5,286 nt of DNA from Opitutia bacterium UBA7397 (GCA_002470605.1 DKND01000114.1:35825-41110); one strand, 5' to 3'; positions 1 through 5,275 are shown, numbered from the stretch's first letter. Numbers and translations are program-made. Notes: generated by a model from the letters alone, not told the origin.

Positions 1-36
1 GCCACCTGCCACCCGAAACGAACTCTCTCTGCTGTC

Positions 37-675
37 TTACAGAATGCCCGGCAATTCTTCCAACGCCATGATAAAGGCATCCGCGCCCGCCTTGACCTTG
101 GGGCGGACGACATACCTTCCGAAGCCGATGACTTTATCGACGTCACCTTTGACTTCGAGGTCGCTGGCGCCGTCGCCGACCATGACAACGGTCTGGGCTT
201 TGAAATCAGCGCGTAGGCGCCGGGCGATCATGTTCTTGCCTTTTGATTTGGAAGTCGGGCAGGTTTCGTCAAATCCGGCATACGTCCCGTCTTCATTAAA
301 TTTTAGGACCACGGCCTCCACGCGGGCGACCCCGAGGAATTTGGCCAAGGGCATGATGGCTTGGGTGAAGCCCCCGCTGACGATGGCAATCTTCCATCCT
401 GCTGCGCGCAGTTTGTCGAGTGTTTCGACGGCGGTAGGTTCGACCGTCGCGATATACTTGGTGCCGATGGCTTGGAGTTCAGCGAGCGTCGGTTTGATCA
501 TGTTCAGACGCTGGGCGAAGATTTCCTCCATGGGTGTGCCGCCATTCATGGCCGCGTTGGTCATGTCCTCTACGGCCTTAAAGACGGCGGGTCCTCGTAA
601 ACGCCCGAGCTCATCAACTCCCTCGATGGCGGAGAGGGTCGAATCGCAGTCGAGAAGAAGGAGTTTTGTGGGCAC
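37..675 (-). CDS. serB: Phosphoserine phosphatase, HAD superfamily subfamily IB (SerB-like)
   Basis: The 212-residue product matches the HAD-IB phosphatase plan from end to end. Motif I is DCDST at residues 9-13 (D9 nucleophile, D11 acid/base). It is followed by the cap entry SAIEGVDELGRL (15-26), whose Glu is typical of phosphoserine phosphatases, and a cap segment with FAQRL (53-57). Motif II is SGG (100-102), a lysine-rich stretch SKSKGK (142-147) supplies the motif III lysine, and motif IV is GDGASD (167-172). The C-terminal GFGRYVVRP resembles SerB proteins. Family knowledge: SerB is cytoplasmic and hydrolyses O-phospho-L-serine to serine, the last step of serine synthesis. The start is GTG (673-675); a stop lies upstream in frame and no ATG intervenes. 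No strong Shine-Dalgarno is visible. The gene points away from the membrane-protein pair. A related HAD-IB phosphatase with another substrate, such as phosphohomoserine, cannot be excluded. Confidence 0.88.
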   Translation of the reverse strand: MPTKLLLLDCDSTLSAIEGVDELGRLRGPAVFKAVEDMTNAAMNGGTPMEEIFAQRLNMIKPTLAELQAIGTKYIATVEPTAVETLDKLRAAGWKIAIVSGGFTQAIMPLAKFLGVARVEAVVLKFNEDGTYAGFDETCPTSKSKGKNMIARRLRADFKAQTVVMVGDGASDLEVKGDVDKVIGFGRYVVRPKVKAGADAFIMALEELPGIL

Positions 676-929
676 GTGTGACTTGATGCCTGCCGGCTGA
701 GCAGGTCAATCATAGGGAGTTTATTTTTGAAGTAATTTCCTAAAAATCATACTTAAATGACGGTAAAAGACATCCGCGACACCCGTGGTGAATTGGGCTT
801 GCTACAAGAAGTTATTCTTTAATAACTATTTCAGTAACGACAACAAGTGGTCAACTGCAACCCTCGGCTGTTTTTCATGCATCGGCGATACATTCGACTT
901 GGTGCGCACGCACGGCGATCTTCCTTTAC
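676..929. promoter_or_regulatory. Divergent intergenic region between serB and the small membrane protein genes
   Basis: About 250 bases separate the serB start from the first usable plus-strand start. Positions 718-850 are clearly more AT-rich than the flanking genes, as expected for a promoter region. On the minus strand a TATGAT hexamer (709-714) lies 33 bases upstream of the serB GTG and could be a -10 box, but no good -35 lies 16-18 bases upstream of it. On the plus strand TTGAAG (727-732) resembles a -35, but the nearest -10-like hexamer TTAAAT (753-758) is 20 bases away. Both are weak calls. The 3' part of this region (about 894-929) probably codes, because homology to the neighbouring paralog extends into it. 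Confidence 0.35.
810..827. repeat. AT-rich perfect inverted repeat, possible operator
   Basis: AGTTATT (810-816) and AATAACT (821-827) are perfect reverse complements around a 4-base spacer CTTT. The repeat lies in the AT-rich intergenic region upstream of the small membrane protein genes and downstream of the putative promoter hexamers. It could be a binding site for a dimeric regulator or a small RNA hairpin. There is no T-tract, so it is not an obvious terminator. No regulator gene is encoded nearby. Confidence 0.4.
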
Positions 930-1229
930 TTGGCCATACTTCTGGTCGTCTACCGCATCGGTGCAGGCTATTTTGAACATCCCGCGGTGTGGGACGCCCG
1001 CCACGTCGTCGGGGCTGTCGTTAAGATTGTTCCCTTGATTATCTTTCAGATTTATTTGTTGGTTTTCGCTTTACGTCGCTTTGCCTTCGCGCGTCAGGAT
1101 TTTATCAAAACCAATAACTTGGTCGCCCTCGAGGCTTTGCTTGCCGGGGTGACAAATGAAGCGGTACGCGAAGAGTTGCAGCTCAGGGGGATTGATGCCA
1201 TCGAGACGCGCGCCCCCACCTCTCATTGA
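930..1229 (+). CDS. Small predicted membrane protein, paralog of the next gene; 5' end uncertain
   Basis: I do not recognise the family. From the TTG at 930 the product has 99 residues: a hydrophobic start (about 1-12), a second hydrophobic segment (about 27-48), then RRF and a soluble, helical, acidic tail with NNLVALEALL (62-71). Residues 25-91 align without gaps to residues 60-126 of the downstream gene, with about 25 of 67 identical by hand count, so the frame is real. Similarity continues upstream of the TTG: WCARTA, encoded at 900-917, matches WAARAA of the paralog. The true start therefore probably lies further 5'. This frame is open back to 792 but has no ATG or GTG there. A GTG (847) and an ATG (877) exist one frame away, so a frameshift or a non-standard start is possible. 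No Shine-Dalgarno precedes the TTG. Both termini of this protein should be treated as inner-membrane or membrane-peripheral only by inference. Confidence 0.6.
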   Translation: MAILLVVYRIGAGYFEHPAVWDARHVVGAVVKIVPLIIFQIYLLVFALRRFAFARQDFIKTNNLVALEALLAGVTNEAVREELQLRGIDAIETRAPTSH

Positions 1230-1312
1230 TTGCCCATCTTCGGGCTGAGGGAGTTTAGGCCAGGACGGATGGAGGCTTGCGGTCTGACGGGCTGCTTGGA
1301 TGATATGAAGCC

Positions 1313-1717
1313 ATGGCCTGTACCCCTCCCACCTCTGCTTCCGATGTTTTCTGCTGCTCGGCCAAGCGTAACCGCTGGGCGGCCCGCGCTGCCCTGATCG
1401 CCGCGGTGCTCGTGACCATTATTCTGATGAATGTCAGCAAGGGTTTCATCCACGACTCCACAACCAGCCTGGCTGGCTCCGCCGCCGAACGGATCGTCGG
1501 GCACCTGACGGCTTTCGTCGCATTGCTCTCCCTGCAGCTCGCCCTCATCTGCCTGGCTCGTCGTCGCTTCTCGGCTTCGCACCACGCCTCGGTGAAATCG
1601 GGCAATCTGAAGGCCCTCGAGCTACTCGCTGCTTCCGCGACCGATGAAGCAACGAAGAAAGACCTCCTCGCCCGCGCCGCCGATATTATCGCTGGCAAGC
1701 CAGGCTGCTGCAAATAA
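1313..1717 (+). CDS. Small predicted two-helix membrane protein, paralog of the preceding gene
   Basis: The 134-residue product is of unrecognised family. A short polar N-terminus with a Cys pair (C14, C15) and a basic cluster (KRNR, 18-21) precedes a first hydrophobic helix (about 24-40). A polar loop (43-60) leads to a second hydrophobic helix (about 62-82), followed by RRRF (83-86) and a soluble helical tail with GNLKALELLA (97-106) and TDEA (110-113). A second Cys pair lies at 132-133, next to the last residue. The basic clusters on the outer sides of both helices suggest both termini are cytoplasmic. The ATG is the first possible start, as an in-frame TGA lies at 1301-1303; the upstream GAAG is a poor and very close Shine-Dalgarno. 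It follows its paralog by 83 bases with no convincing terminator between, so the two are probably co-transcribed. A strong terminator lies 24 bases after its stop. Confidence 0.8.
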   Translation: MACTPPTSASDVFCCSAKRNRWAARAALIAAVLVTIILMNVSKGFIHDSTTSLAGSAAERIVGHLTAFVALLSLQLALICLARRRFSASHHASVKSGNLKALELLAASATDEATKKDLLARAADIIAGKPGCCK

Positions 1718-1734
1718 GCGGCGCGTTGCTTCGC

Positions 1735-1761
1735 GGGTAGGGACAGCACCTCGTGCTGTCC
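1735..1761 (+). repeat. Short intergenic repeat, copy 1 (GGGTAGGG plus hairpin)
   Basis: The 27-base unit starts with GGGTAGGG and ends with GTGCTGTCC. A degenerate copy of the same length lies at 5231-5257, identical at both ends (21 of 27 positions by hand count). This copy has a perfect stem and serves as the terminator hairpin listed separately. The GGGTAGGG motif also opens the 54-base palindrome at 1799, which suggests a dispersed repeat family. Confidence 0.5.
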
Positions 1762-1767
1762 TTTTTT
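1741..1767 (+). terminator. Rho-independent terminator of the small membrane protein genes
   Basis: GGACAGCAC (1741-1749) pairs perfectly with GTGCTGTCC (1753-1761) around a 3-base loop, giving a 9-bp GC-rich stem. Six T residues follow at once (1762-1767). It sits 24 bases after the stop codon at 1717, in the right orientation for the plus-strand genes. There is no T-tract on the minus side, so it should not act as an intrinsic terminator for the convergent operon. Confidence 0.9.
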
Positions 1768-1775
1768 GTGCCCGT

Positions 1776-1793
1776 GTTCGCCGCACGGTGAAC
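1776..1793. repeat. Small hairpin in the convergent intergenic region
   Basis: GTTCGCCG (1776-1783) can pair with CGGTGAAC (1786-1793), with one G-T wobble and a 2-base spacer. It lies between the terminator and the 54-base palindrome and is not followed by a T-run on either strand. Its role is unknown; it may be part of the same intergenic repeat element. Confidence 0.5.
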
Positions 1794-1798
1794 GCCAG

Positions 1799-1852
1799 GG
1801 TAGGGGCGGGACTACGTCACGCCCACGGGCACGGCGTAGCCGAGCCCCTACC
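1799..1852. repeat. 54-base nested imperfect palindrome (REP-like element)
   Basis: Three arm pairs share one axis at 1825.5: GGTAGGGGC (1799-1807) with GCCCCTACC (1844-1852), CTACG (1812-1816) with CGTAG (1835-1839), and GCCC (1821-1824) with GGGC (1827-1830). Short symmetric internal loops separate the arms. The shared axis shows a single long hairpin or cruciform. No T-tract follows on either strand. It lies 51 bases beyond the stop of the minus-strand ankyrin gene and may protect or end that transcript. Its outer arm GGTAGGGGC recurs at 5214-5222, which suggests a dispersed repetitive extragenic palindrome. Confidence 0.75.
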
Positions 1853-1903
1853 TTCGGCCACCATTCGGCGGCCTACATTCCCTGCCCGCCACCCGAAATG
1901 TGA

Positions 1904-2347
1904 TTAGCTCCCCCGCATCCACCCGATCAGTTTACTGAACCAGCGGGTGGGCTTGGCGGCGGCGCCACGGCGTTCGCGGAGAAGGACAAGGATTTCTTGG
2001 CGGCCGAACATTGTCGCATAATCGACCGGGGTCTGGCCGCCTTGATCAGCGAGCGGGTCCGCACCGGCGTCGAGCAGCAGGGTGGCGATCTCCGCGTAAC
2101 CCTTGAAGGCCACGCCACCGAGGGGCGTCTGACCTTTCTCGTTCCGGAGATCGACCGTCGCGCCCGACTTCAGTAGCAACTTTACAGCCTCGGTTTTGCC
2201 GTGGTAGGAGGCCAGCATCAGGAGCGTGTTCCCCTTGGCATCCTGCGCATCCACGGATTGACCGGCTTTCAGCATAGCCGCCAACTCGGGCGTCTTGCCA
2301 TTGCGTGCGAGCGCCGCCGCGGCTTCGGGGAGAGGGAGCGAGGTCAT
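1904..2347 (-). CDS. Ankyrin-repeat protein, translationally coupled to the hydroxylase gene
   Basis: The 147-residue product is made of about four ankyrin repeats. The first (about 5-35) is degenerate. The second starts at KGNTLLMLASYHG (38-50) and ends GATVDLR, the third starts KGQTPLGGVAFKG (71-83) and ends GADPLAD, and the fourth starts GGQTPVDYATMFGR (103-116). A basic, Trp-containing tail (132-147) follows. There is no signal peptide, so it is probably cytoplasmic. Ankyrin repeats bind other proteins; the partner cannot be read from the sequence. The frame remains open upstream to 2668, but that part lies inside the hydroxylase gene and is a shadow. The ATG at 2345-2347 overlaps the hydroxylase TGA as ATGA, which fits family length and implies coupling by re-initiation. 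A weak GGGAAG lies 10 bases upstream. The context suggests it interacts with or modulates the hydroxylase, as inference only. Confidence 0.9.
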   Translation of the reverse strand: MTSLPLPEAAAALARNGKTPELAAMLKAGQSVDAQDAKGNTLLMLASYHGKTEAVKLLLKSGATVDLRNEKGQTPLGGVAFKGYAEIATLLLDAGADPLADQGGQTPVDYATMFGRQEILVLLRERRGAAAKPTRWFSKLIGWMRGS

Positions 2348-3126
2348 CGGGAGGTTACTTCCCGGAAGCGCTTTTCGTAGTCGGGGTGGTTGGTGCCCAT
2401 CCAGCGGTCCCAGTAGTTGAAGTAGAGGCCGAAGTTCCCTTTGAAGCTGTCGTGGTGCTGGATGTGGTTCGTGGGGGTGTTCAGGAACTTGCCGAGCCAG
2501 GAATCCATGAGCCACTTGGGGTGGAACTCGTAGCCAGTGTGGCCCGTGATGTTGAACGTGATCTGCCAGAGCATGAAGATCGCGAACGCACCGGGGTGAA
2601 TCGGCAGGGTCAGCGCGACGAGCGGGAAGATGCCCGCCTGGATGACGGCCTCGCCGGGGCTGAAGCAATACGCGGCCCAGGGGCTAGGGTTATGGCTCTC
2701 GTGGTGCACGCCATGGAAGAAGCGGAAGAGCCTGGGGTGGTGGATCAGGCGGTGCGTCCAGTAGAAGTACGCGTCGTGCACGAAGATGACCACGACGATG
2801 CTGCCCCAGAACCAGCCCCAGCCGAAGTCGTCGACCTTGGTGTAGATCTGCGTCCAGCCGAGTTTCTTGAGCGCGAGGGTGCCGCCGCCGACAAGTCCGT
2901 AGATGACGACCGTCAGGGCCGACCACATGGCCTCGCGTCGCATATCCGCGCTGCTGGGCATCTCCTGGATGATCTTACGGTTGTGCCACCAGCCGCGTAA
3001 GAGTACGTAGCCGAGCAGCCACGCTACGCCCGCAAAGAGGGCGTATTGCGTTAGGTGGTTGAGCGAGATGAAGAGAGCGGTCTTCTCGAAGCCTGGGAAC
3101 TCTTTCGGTAAAGTAAGGGCGATCAT
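2344..3126 (-). CDS. Fatty acid hydroxylase / sterol desaturase superfamily membrane di-iron enzyme
   Basis: The 260-residue protein carries the histidine boxes of the fatty acid hydroxylase superfamily: HDAYFYWTHRLIHH (H117, H125, H129, H130), FHGVHHESH (H138, H141, H142, H145), GHTGYEFH (H196, H202) and NHIQHH (H221, H224, H225). These residues bind a di-iron centre in known members. Hydrophobic segments lie at about 20-43, 68-86, 106-123 and 158-195, so it is an integral inner-membrane protein with its catalytic boxes on the cytoplasmic side, as in the family. Members use O2 and an electron donor to hydroxylate or desaturate lipids, sterols or carotenoids; the substrate cannot be assigned here. 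A full set of His residues argues for an active enzyme. The ATG lies 4 bases after the ligA stop with no clear Shine-Dalgarno, and the stop overlaps the ankyrin start. It is the middle gene of the operon. Confidence 0.93.
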   Translation of the reverse strand: MIALTLPKEFPGFEKTALFISLNHLTQYALFAGVAWLLGYVLLRGWWHNRKIIQEMPSSADMRREAMWSALTVVIYGLVGGGTLALKKLGWTQIYTKVDDFGWGWFWGSIVVVIFVHDAYFYWTHRLIHHPRLFRFFHGVHHESHNPSPWAAYCFSPGEAVIQAGIFPLVALTLPIHPGAFAIFMLWQITFNITGHTGYEFHPKWLMDSWLGKFLNTPTNHIQHHDSFKGNFGLYFNYWDRWMGTNHPDYEKRFREVTSR

Positions 3127-3130
3127 GGGA

Positions 3131-5155
3131 TTAGGTGCCCAATAGCTTACGCAGGCCGGCTTCGTCGAGGATGGTCACGCCGAGTTCCTGGGCCTTGGTG
3201 AGCTTCGAGCCCGCCTCTTCACCTGCAACGACGTAGTGGGTGTTCTTGCTGACGCTTCCTGACACTTTGCCACCAGCTTTCTCGATGAGGTCTCGAGCTT
3301 CGTCACGTCCCAGCGTGGGCAGGGTGCCGGTGAGCACGAAAGTTTTTCCAGCAACACCTTCCACGGTCGTCGCGCTGGCGACTTCGATCAGATTCAATCC
3401 TGCGTTACGCATGGCCTGCACCCATTCGCGATGATGCGGATCACTAAAAAAAGATAAGACAGACTCGGAGACTTCGATGCCGACCCCGCTGATGACGGAG
3501 GTATAAGTCTCATGGCCTTTCTTTCCGACTTTGGAAATGAGTAGGTCACCAAGCTTAGCGCTTTCCAAAGCGTTCATGGATTTGAAATGGCGGGCGAGGT
3601 CCTTGGCGGTCTGCATGCCGACGTTTGGGATCCCGAGGGCGTGAATCGCGCGCCAGAGCTCGCGCTGCTTCGCTTGGGCGACGCCTGATAGCATGTTATC
3701 GACGGATTTGTCTTTGAAGCCATCAAGCATGCGCCACTGCTCGGCCGTAATGGACAAGGTCTGGACGGGGGCATCGACCAACTCGAGATCGATGAGTTGT
3801 TCTGCTACGGCCACGCCCAAGCCATCGATATCCAAGCACTGTTTGCAGGCGAAATGAATCAGCCGGCGGATCTTCATCTCGCGCGAAGGCACACGTAGCT
3901 TGTAAGCGGCTTCTTCGCCATCGCGCGTGGCGTCGAGGCCGAGTTCTTTGAGCCGGGCTTCGAAATTAAAAGGCTTAGAGTCAGCCGGACGCTTCGCGTG
4001 AACGACGCCGAGAACTTGCGGGATGATCTCGCCGGCTTTCTGGATGAGCACCGTGTCGCCTTCGCGGATGTCCTTGCGGGCGATCTCGTCAGCGTTGTGC
4101 AACGTCGCGCGGGCGACCGTCGAGCCGGCGAGCAAGACGGGGTCAAGTTCGGCGACGGGCGTGATGGCGCCGGTGCGGCCGACTTGCATGCTGATGGCAC
4201 GCAGAATGGTTTCCGCTTGGTCGGGCGGAAATTTGAATGCCACCGCCCAGTGCGGGAACTTGCTCGTGGTGCCGGCTTTCTGTTGTTCGGCGAGGCTATT
4301 AAGTTTTACCACCGCTCCATCCGTGGGGAAGGGAAGGTTGCGACGGATCTGGTCGAGTTGTTGGATGGCGGCCCACGCGGCCTTGATGCCCTGTTGCAGT
4401 CCGATGTCGTCGCGGATCGGAAAGCCCCAATCTTTCAGGCGTTGCTTGAAGTCCGAAAGTTTGGCGAACATGGCGGGTTCGCAGGCTCCTAAGCCGTAAC
4501 AGACGATGCTCAGGTTGCGGCTTTGGGCCACGGCGGCATCAAGCAGTTTGACCGTACCAGCGGCGAGGTTCCGTGGGTTGGCGTAAAGGGCTTCGCCTTC
4601 GGCTTCGCGTTCGCGGTTCAGGCGCTGGAACTCCTCCAGCTCCATATAGATTTCGCCGCGGACTTCGAGCAGGTCGGGAGCGTCGGCCAACTTGCGGGGG
4701 ATCGATTTGATCAGAGCGACGTTATGGGTGACATCGTCGCCCCGCGTACCATTGCCGCGGGTGACCGCCCGCACGAACTTGCCGTTTTCGTAAGTGAGCG
4801 AGACGGCGACGCCGTCAATCTTGGGTTCGACGACGAATTGCAAGGCGCTCGCGCCGACGGCCTTGGCCAGGCGTTCTCCGAATGCCATGAAATCGGCTTC
4901 GTCGTAAGTATTGTCCAGCGATAGCATCGGCGACTTATGGTCGCGTTGTTGGAAGCCTTCTGCCTTGTCGTCGCCGATGCCGAGATCGGGCCCGGCAAAC
5001 ATCGGGAATTCCCGCTCCAGGTCGGCAAGCTTGTCGACGAGCTTATCGAATTCGAAATCGGAAATCTCCGGTGCGTGCTTTTTTCGATACAGCTCTTCGT
5101 AGCGCTGAATTTCAGCGCGAAGGCGGAGGATGTGATCGCGAGGCGTTTCCGACAT
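3131..5155 (-). CDS. ligA: NAD-dependent DNA ligase LigA lacking the zinc-finger cysteines
   Basis: The 674-residue product has the usual LigA length and order. Domain Ia (about 1-60) contains APEISDFEFD. The nucleotidyltransferase domain has MLSLDNTYDE (77-86), the adenylated lysine K112 in EPKIDG, RGE (166-168), NPRN (193-196), DGAVVK (279-284) and K308 in AFKF. The OB fold follows with QVGRTGAITPVA (324-335) and ATLHNADEI (350-358), then helix-hairpin-helix repeats (about 440-590) and a C-terminal BRCT domain (about 600-674). It seals nicks between Okazaki fragments and after repair, using NAD. The zinc-finger segment (402-426) aligns without gaps but has L402, L405, L420 and R425 where family members have four Cys. 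About 12 extra residues (540-553) sit in the HhH region. The ATG at 5153-5155 has no Shine-Dalgarno; the leader is C-rich. It is the first gene of the operon. Confidence 0.97.
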   Translation of the reverse strand: MSETPRDHILRLRAEIQRYEELYRKKHAPEISDFEFDKLVDKLADLEREFPMFAGPDLGIGDDKAEGFQQRDHKSPMLSLDNTYDEADFMAFGERLAKAVGASALQFVVEPKIDGVAVSLTYENGKFVRAVTRGNGTRGDDVTHNVALIKSIPRKLADAPDLLEVRGEIYMELEEFQRLNREREAEGEALYANPRNLAAGTVKLLDAAVAQSRNLSIVCYGLGACEPAMFAKLSDFKQRLKDWGFPIRDDIGLQQGIKAAWAAIQQLDQIRRNLPFPTDGAVVKLNSLAEQQKAGTTSKFPHWAVAFKFPPDQAETILRAISMQVGRTGAITPVAELDPVLLAGSTVARATLHNADEIARKDIREGDTVLIQKAGEIIPQVLGVVHAKRPADSKPFNFEARLKELGLDATRDGEEAAYKLRVPSREMKIRRLIHFACKQCLDIDGLGVAVAEQLIDLELVDAPVQTLSITAEQWRMLDGFKDKSVDNMLSGVAQAKQRELWRAIHALGIPNVGMQTAKDLARHFKSMNALESAKLGDLLISKVGKKGHETYTSVISGVGIEVSESVLSFFSDPHHREWVQAMRNAGLNLIEVASATTVEGVAGKTFVLTGTLPTLGRDEARDLIEKAGGKVSGSVSKNTHYVVAGEEAGSKLTKAQELGVTILDEAGLRKLLGT

Positions 5156-5175
5156 GGACGTCCGCGGAGGATAAA

Positions 5176-5194
5176 GGGGGCAGGGTGGGGAGGG
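5176..5194 (+). other. Putative G-quadruplex motif 1 in the ligA leader
   Basis: Four G-runs of three or more (5176-5180, 5183-5185, 5187-5190, 5192-5194) are separated by loops of 2, 1 and 1 bases, which satisfies the usual G3+ quadruplex pattern. It lies 21 bases upstream of the ligA start codon, on the strand that is the template for ligA, so the ligA transcript would be C-rich here. Whether it folds in the cell is unknown. Confidence 0.5.
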
Positions 5195-5211
5195 AAAGGT
5201 TTAGATACTGA

Positions 5212-5239
5212 GGGGTAGGGGCTGGGGAGGGGGTAGGGG
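5212..5239 (+). other. Putative G-quadruplex motif 2 (five G4 runs) upstream of ligA
   Basis: Five runs of four or five G (5212-5215, 5218-5221, 5224-5227, 5229-5233, 5236-5239) are separated by loops of only 1-2 bases (TA, CT, A, TA). This is a stronger quadruplex pattern than motif 1. It contains the repeat-derived GGTAGGGGC (5214-5222), identical to the outer arm of the palindrome at 1799. No convincing ligA promoter was seen in 5156-5286. Confidence 0.6.
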
Positions 5240-5257
5240 ATAGACCACGTGCTGTCC
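5231..5257 (+). repeat. Short intergenic repeat, copy 2 (degenerate)
   Basis: This 27-base stretch starts GGGTAGGG and ends CGTGCTGTCC, as does the unit at 1735-1761, with the differences confined to the left arm and loop. The stem is partly retained: GGATAG (5238-5243) can pair with CTGTCC (5252-5257) with one G-T wobble. There is no T-tract after it, so it is not a terminator. It marks the upstream edge of the ligA operon. Confidence 0.45.
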
Positions 5258-5260
5258 TAG

Positions 5261-5275
5261 GTGCAAAAGTGCAAA
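5261..5275. repeat. Tandem GTGCAAA pair upstream of ligA
   Basis: GTGCAAA occurs at 5261-5267 and again at 5269-5275, one base apart, about 110-120 bases upstream of the ligA start. It could be a regulator site or chance; the window ends just after it, so further copies cannot be seen. Confidence 0.25.

Noticed and set aside
8..18. GCCACCCGAAA, repeated at 1888-1898, in both cases just beyond the stop of a minus-strand gene
   Set aside because: An 11-base match within about 5 kb is expected by chance a few times; the shared position is suggestive but too weak without genome-wide counts.
44..700. 218-residue plus-strand open frame opposite serB
   Set aside because: It is antisense to a clear SerB with all HAD motifs; its product is low-complexity, Ser/Arg/Pro-rich and has no recognisable motif.
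785..976. 63-residue frame starting at the GTG at 785
   Set aside because: It shows no similarity to the paralog and runs out of frame with the homologous segment; more likely intergenic chance sequence.
1232..1245. GCCC-ATCTTC-GGGC mini hairpin after the first small membrane protein gene
   Set aside because: The stem has only 4 bp and no T-tract follows, so it is not a credible terminator between the two genes.
1255..1749. Minus-strand open frames opposite the second small membrane protein gene
   Set aside because: The plus frame has a paralog next door, hydrophobic helices and a terminator in register. The antisense products are Arg/Ala-rich shadows.
2348..2668. N-terminal extension of the ankyrin frame to 2668
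   Set aside because: It overlaps the conserved histidine-box region of the hydroxylase and gives a His/Arg/Pro-rich non-homologous stretch. The ATG at 2345-2347 starts exactly where ankyrin-like sequence begins.
2305..3000. 231-residue plus-strand open frame opposite the hydroxylase
   Set aside because: It mirrors the well-supported hydroxylase frame; the Val/Glu/Ala-rich composition is typical of an antisense shadow.
3998..4499. Plus-strand open frames opposite ligA
   Set aside because: They are antisense to conserved LigA adenylation and OB domains, with no independent motifs or ribosome sites.
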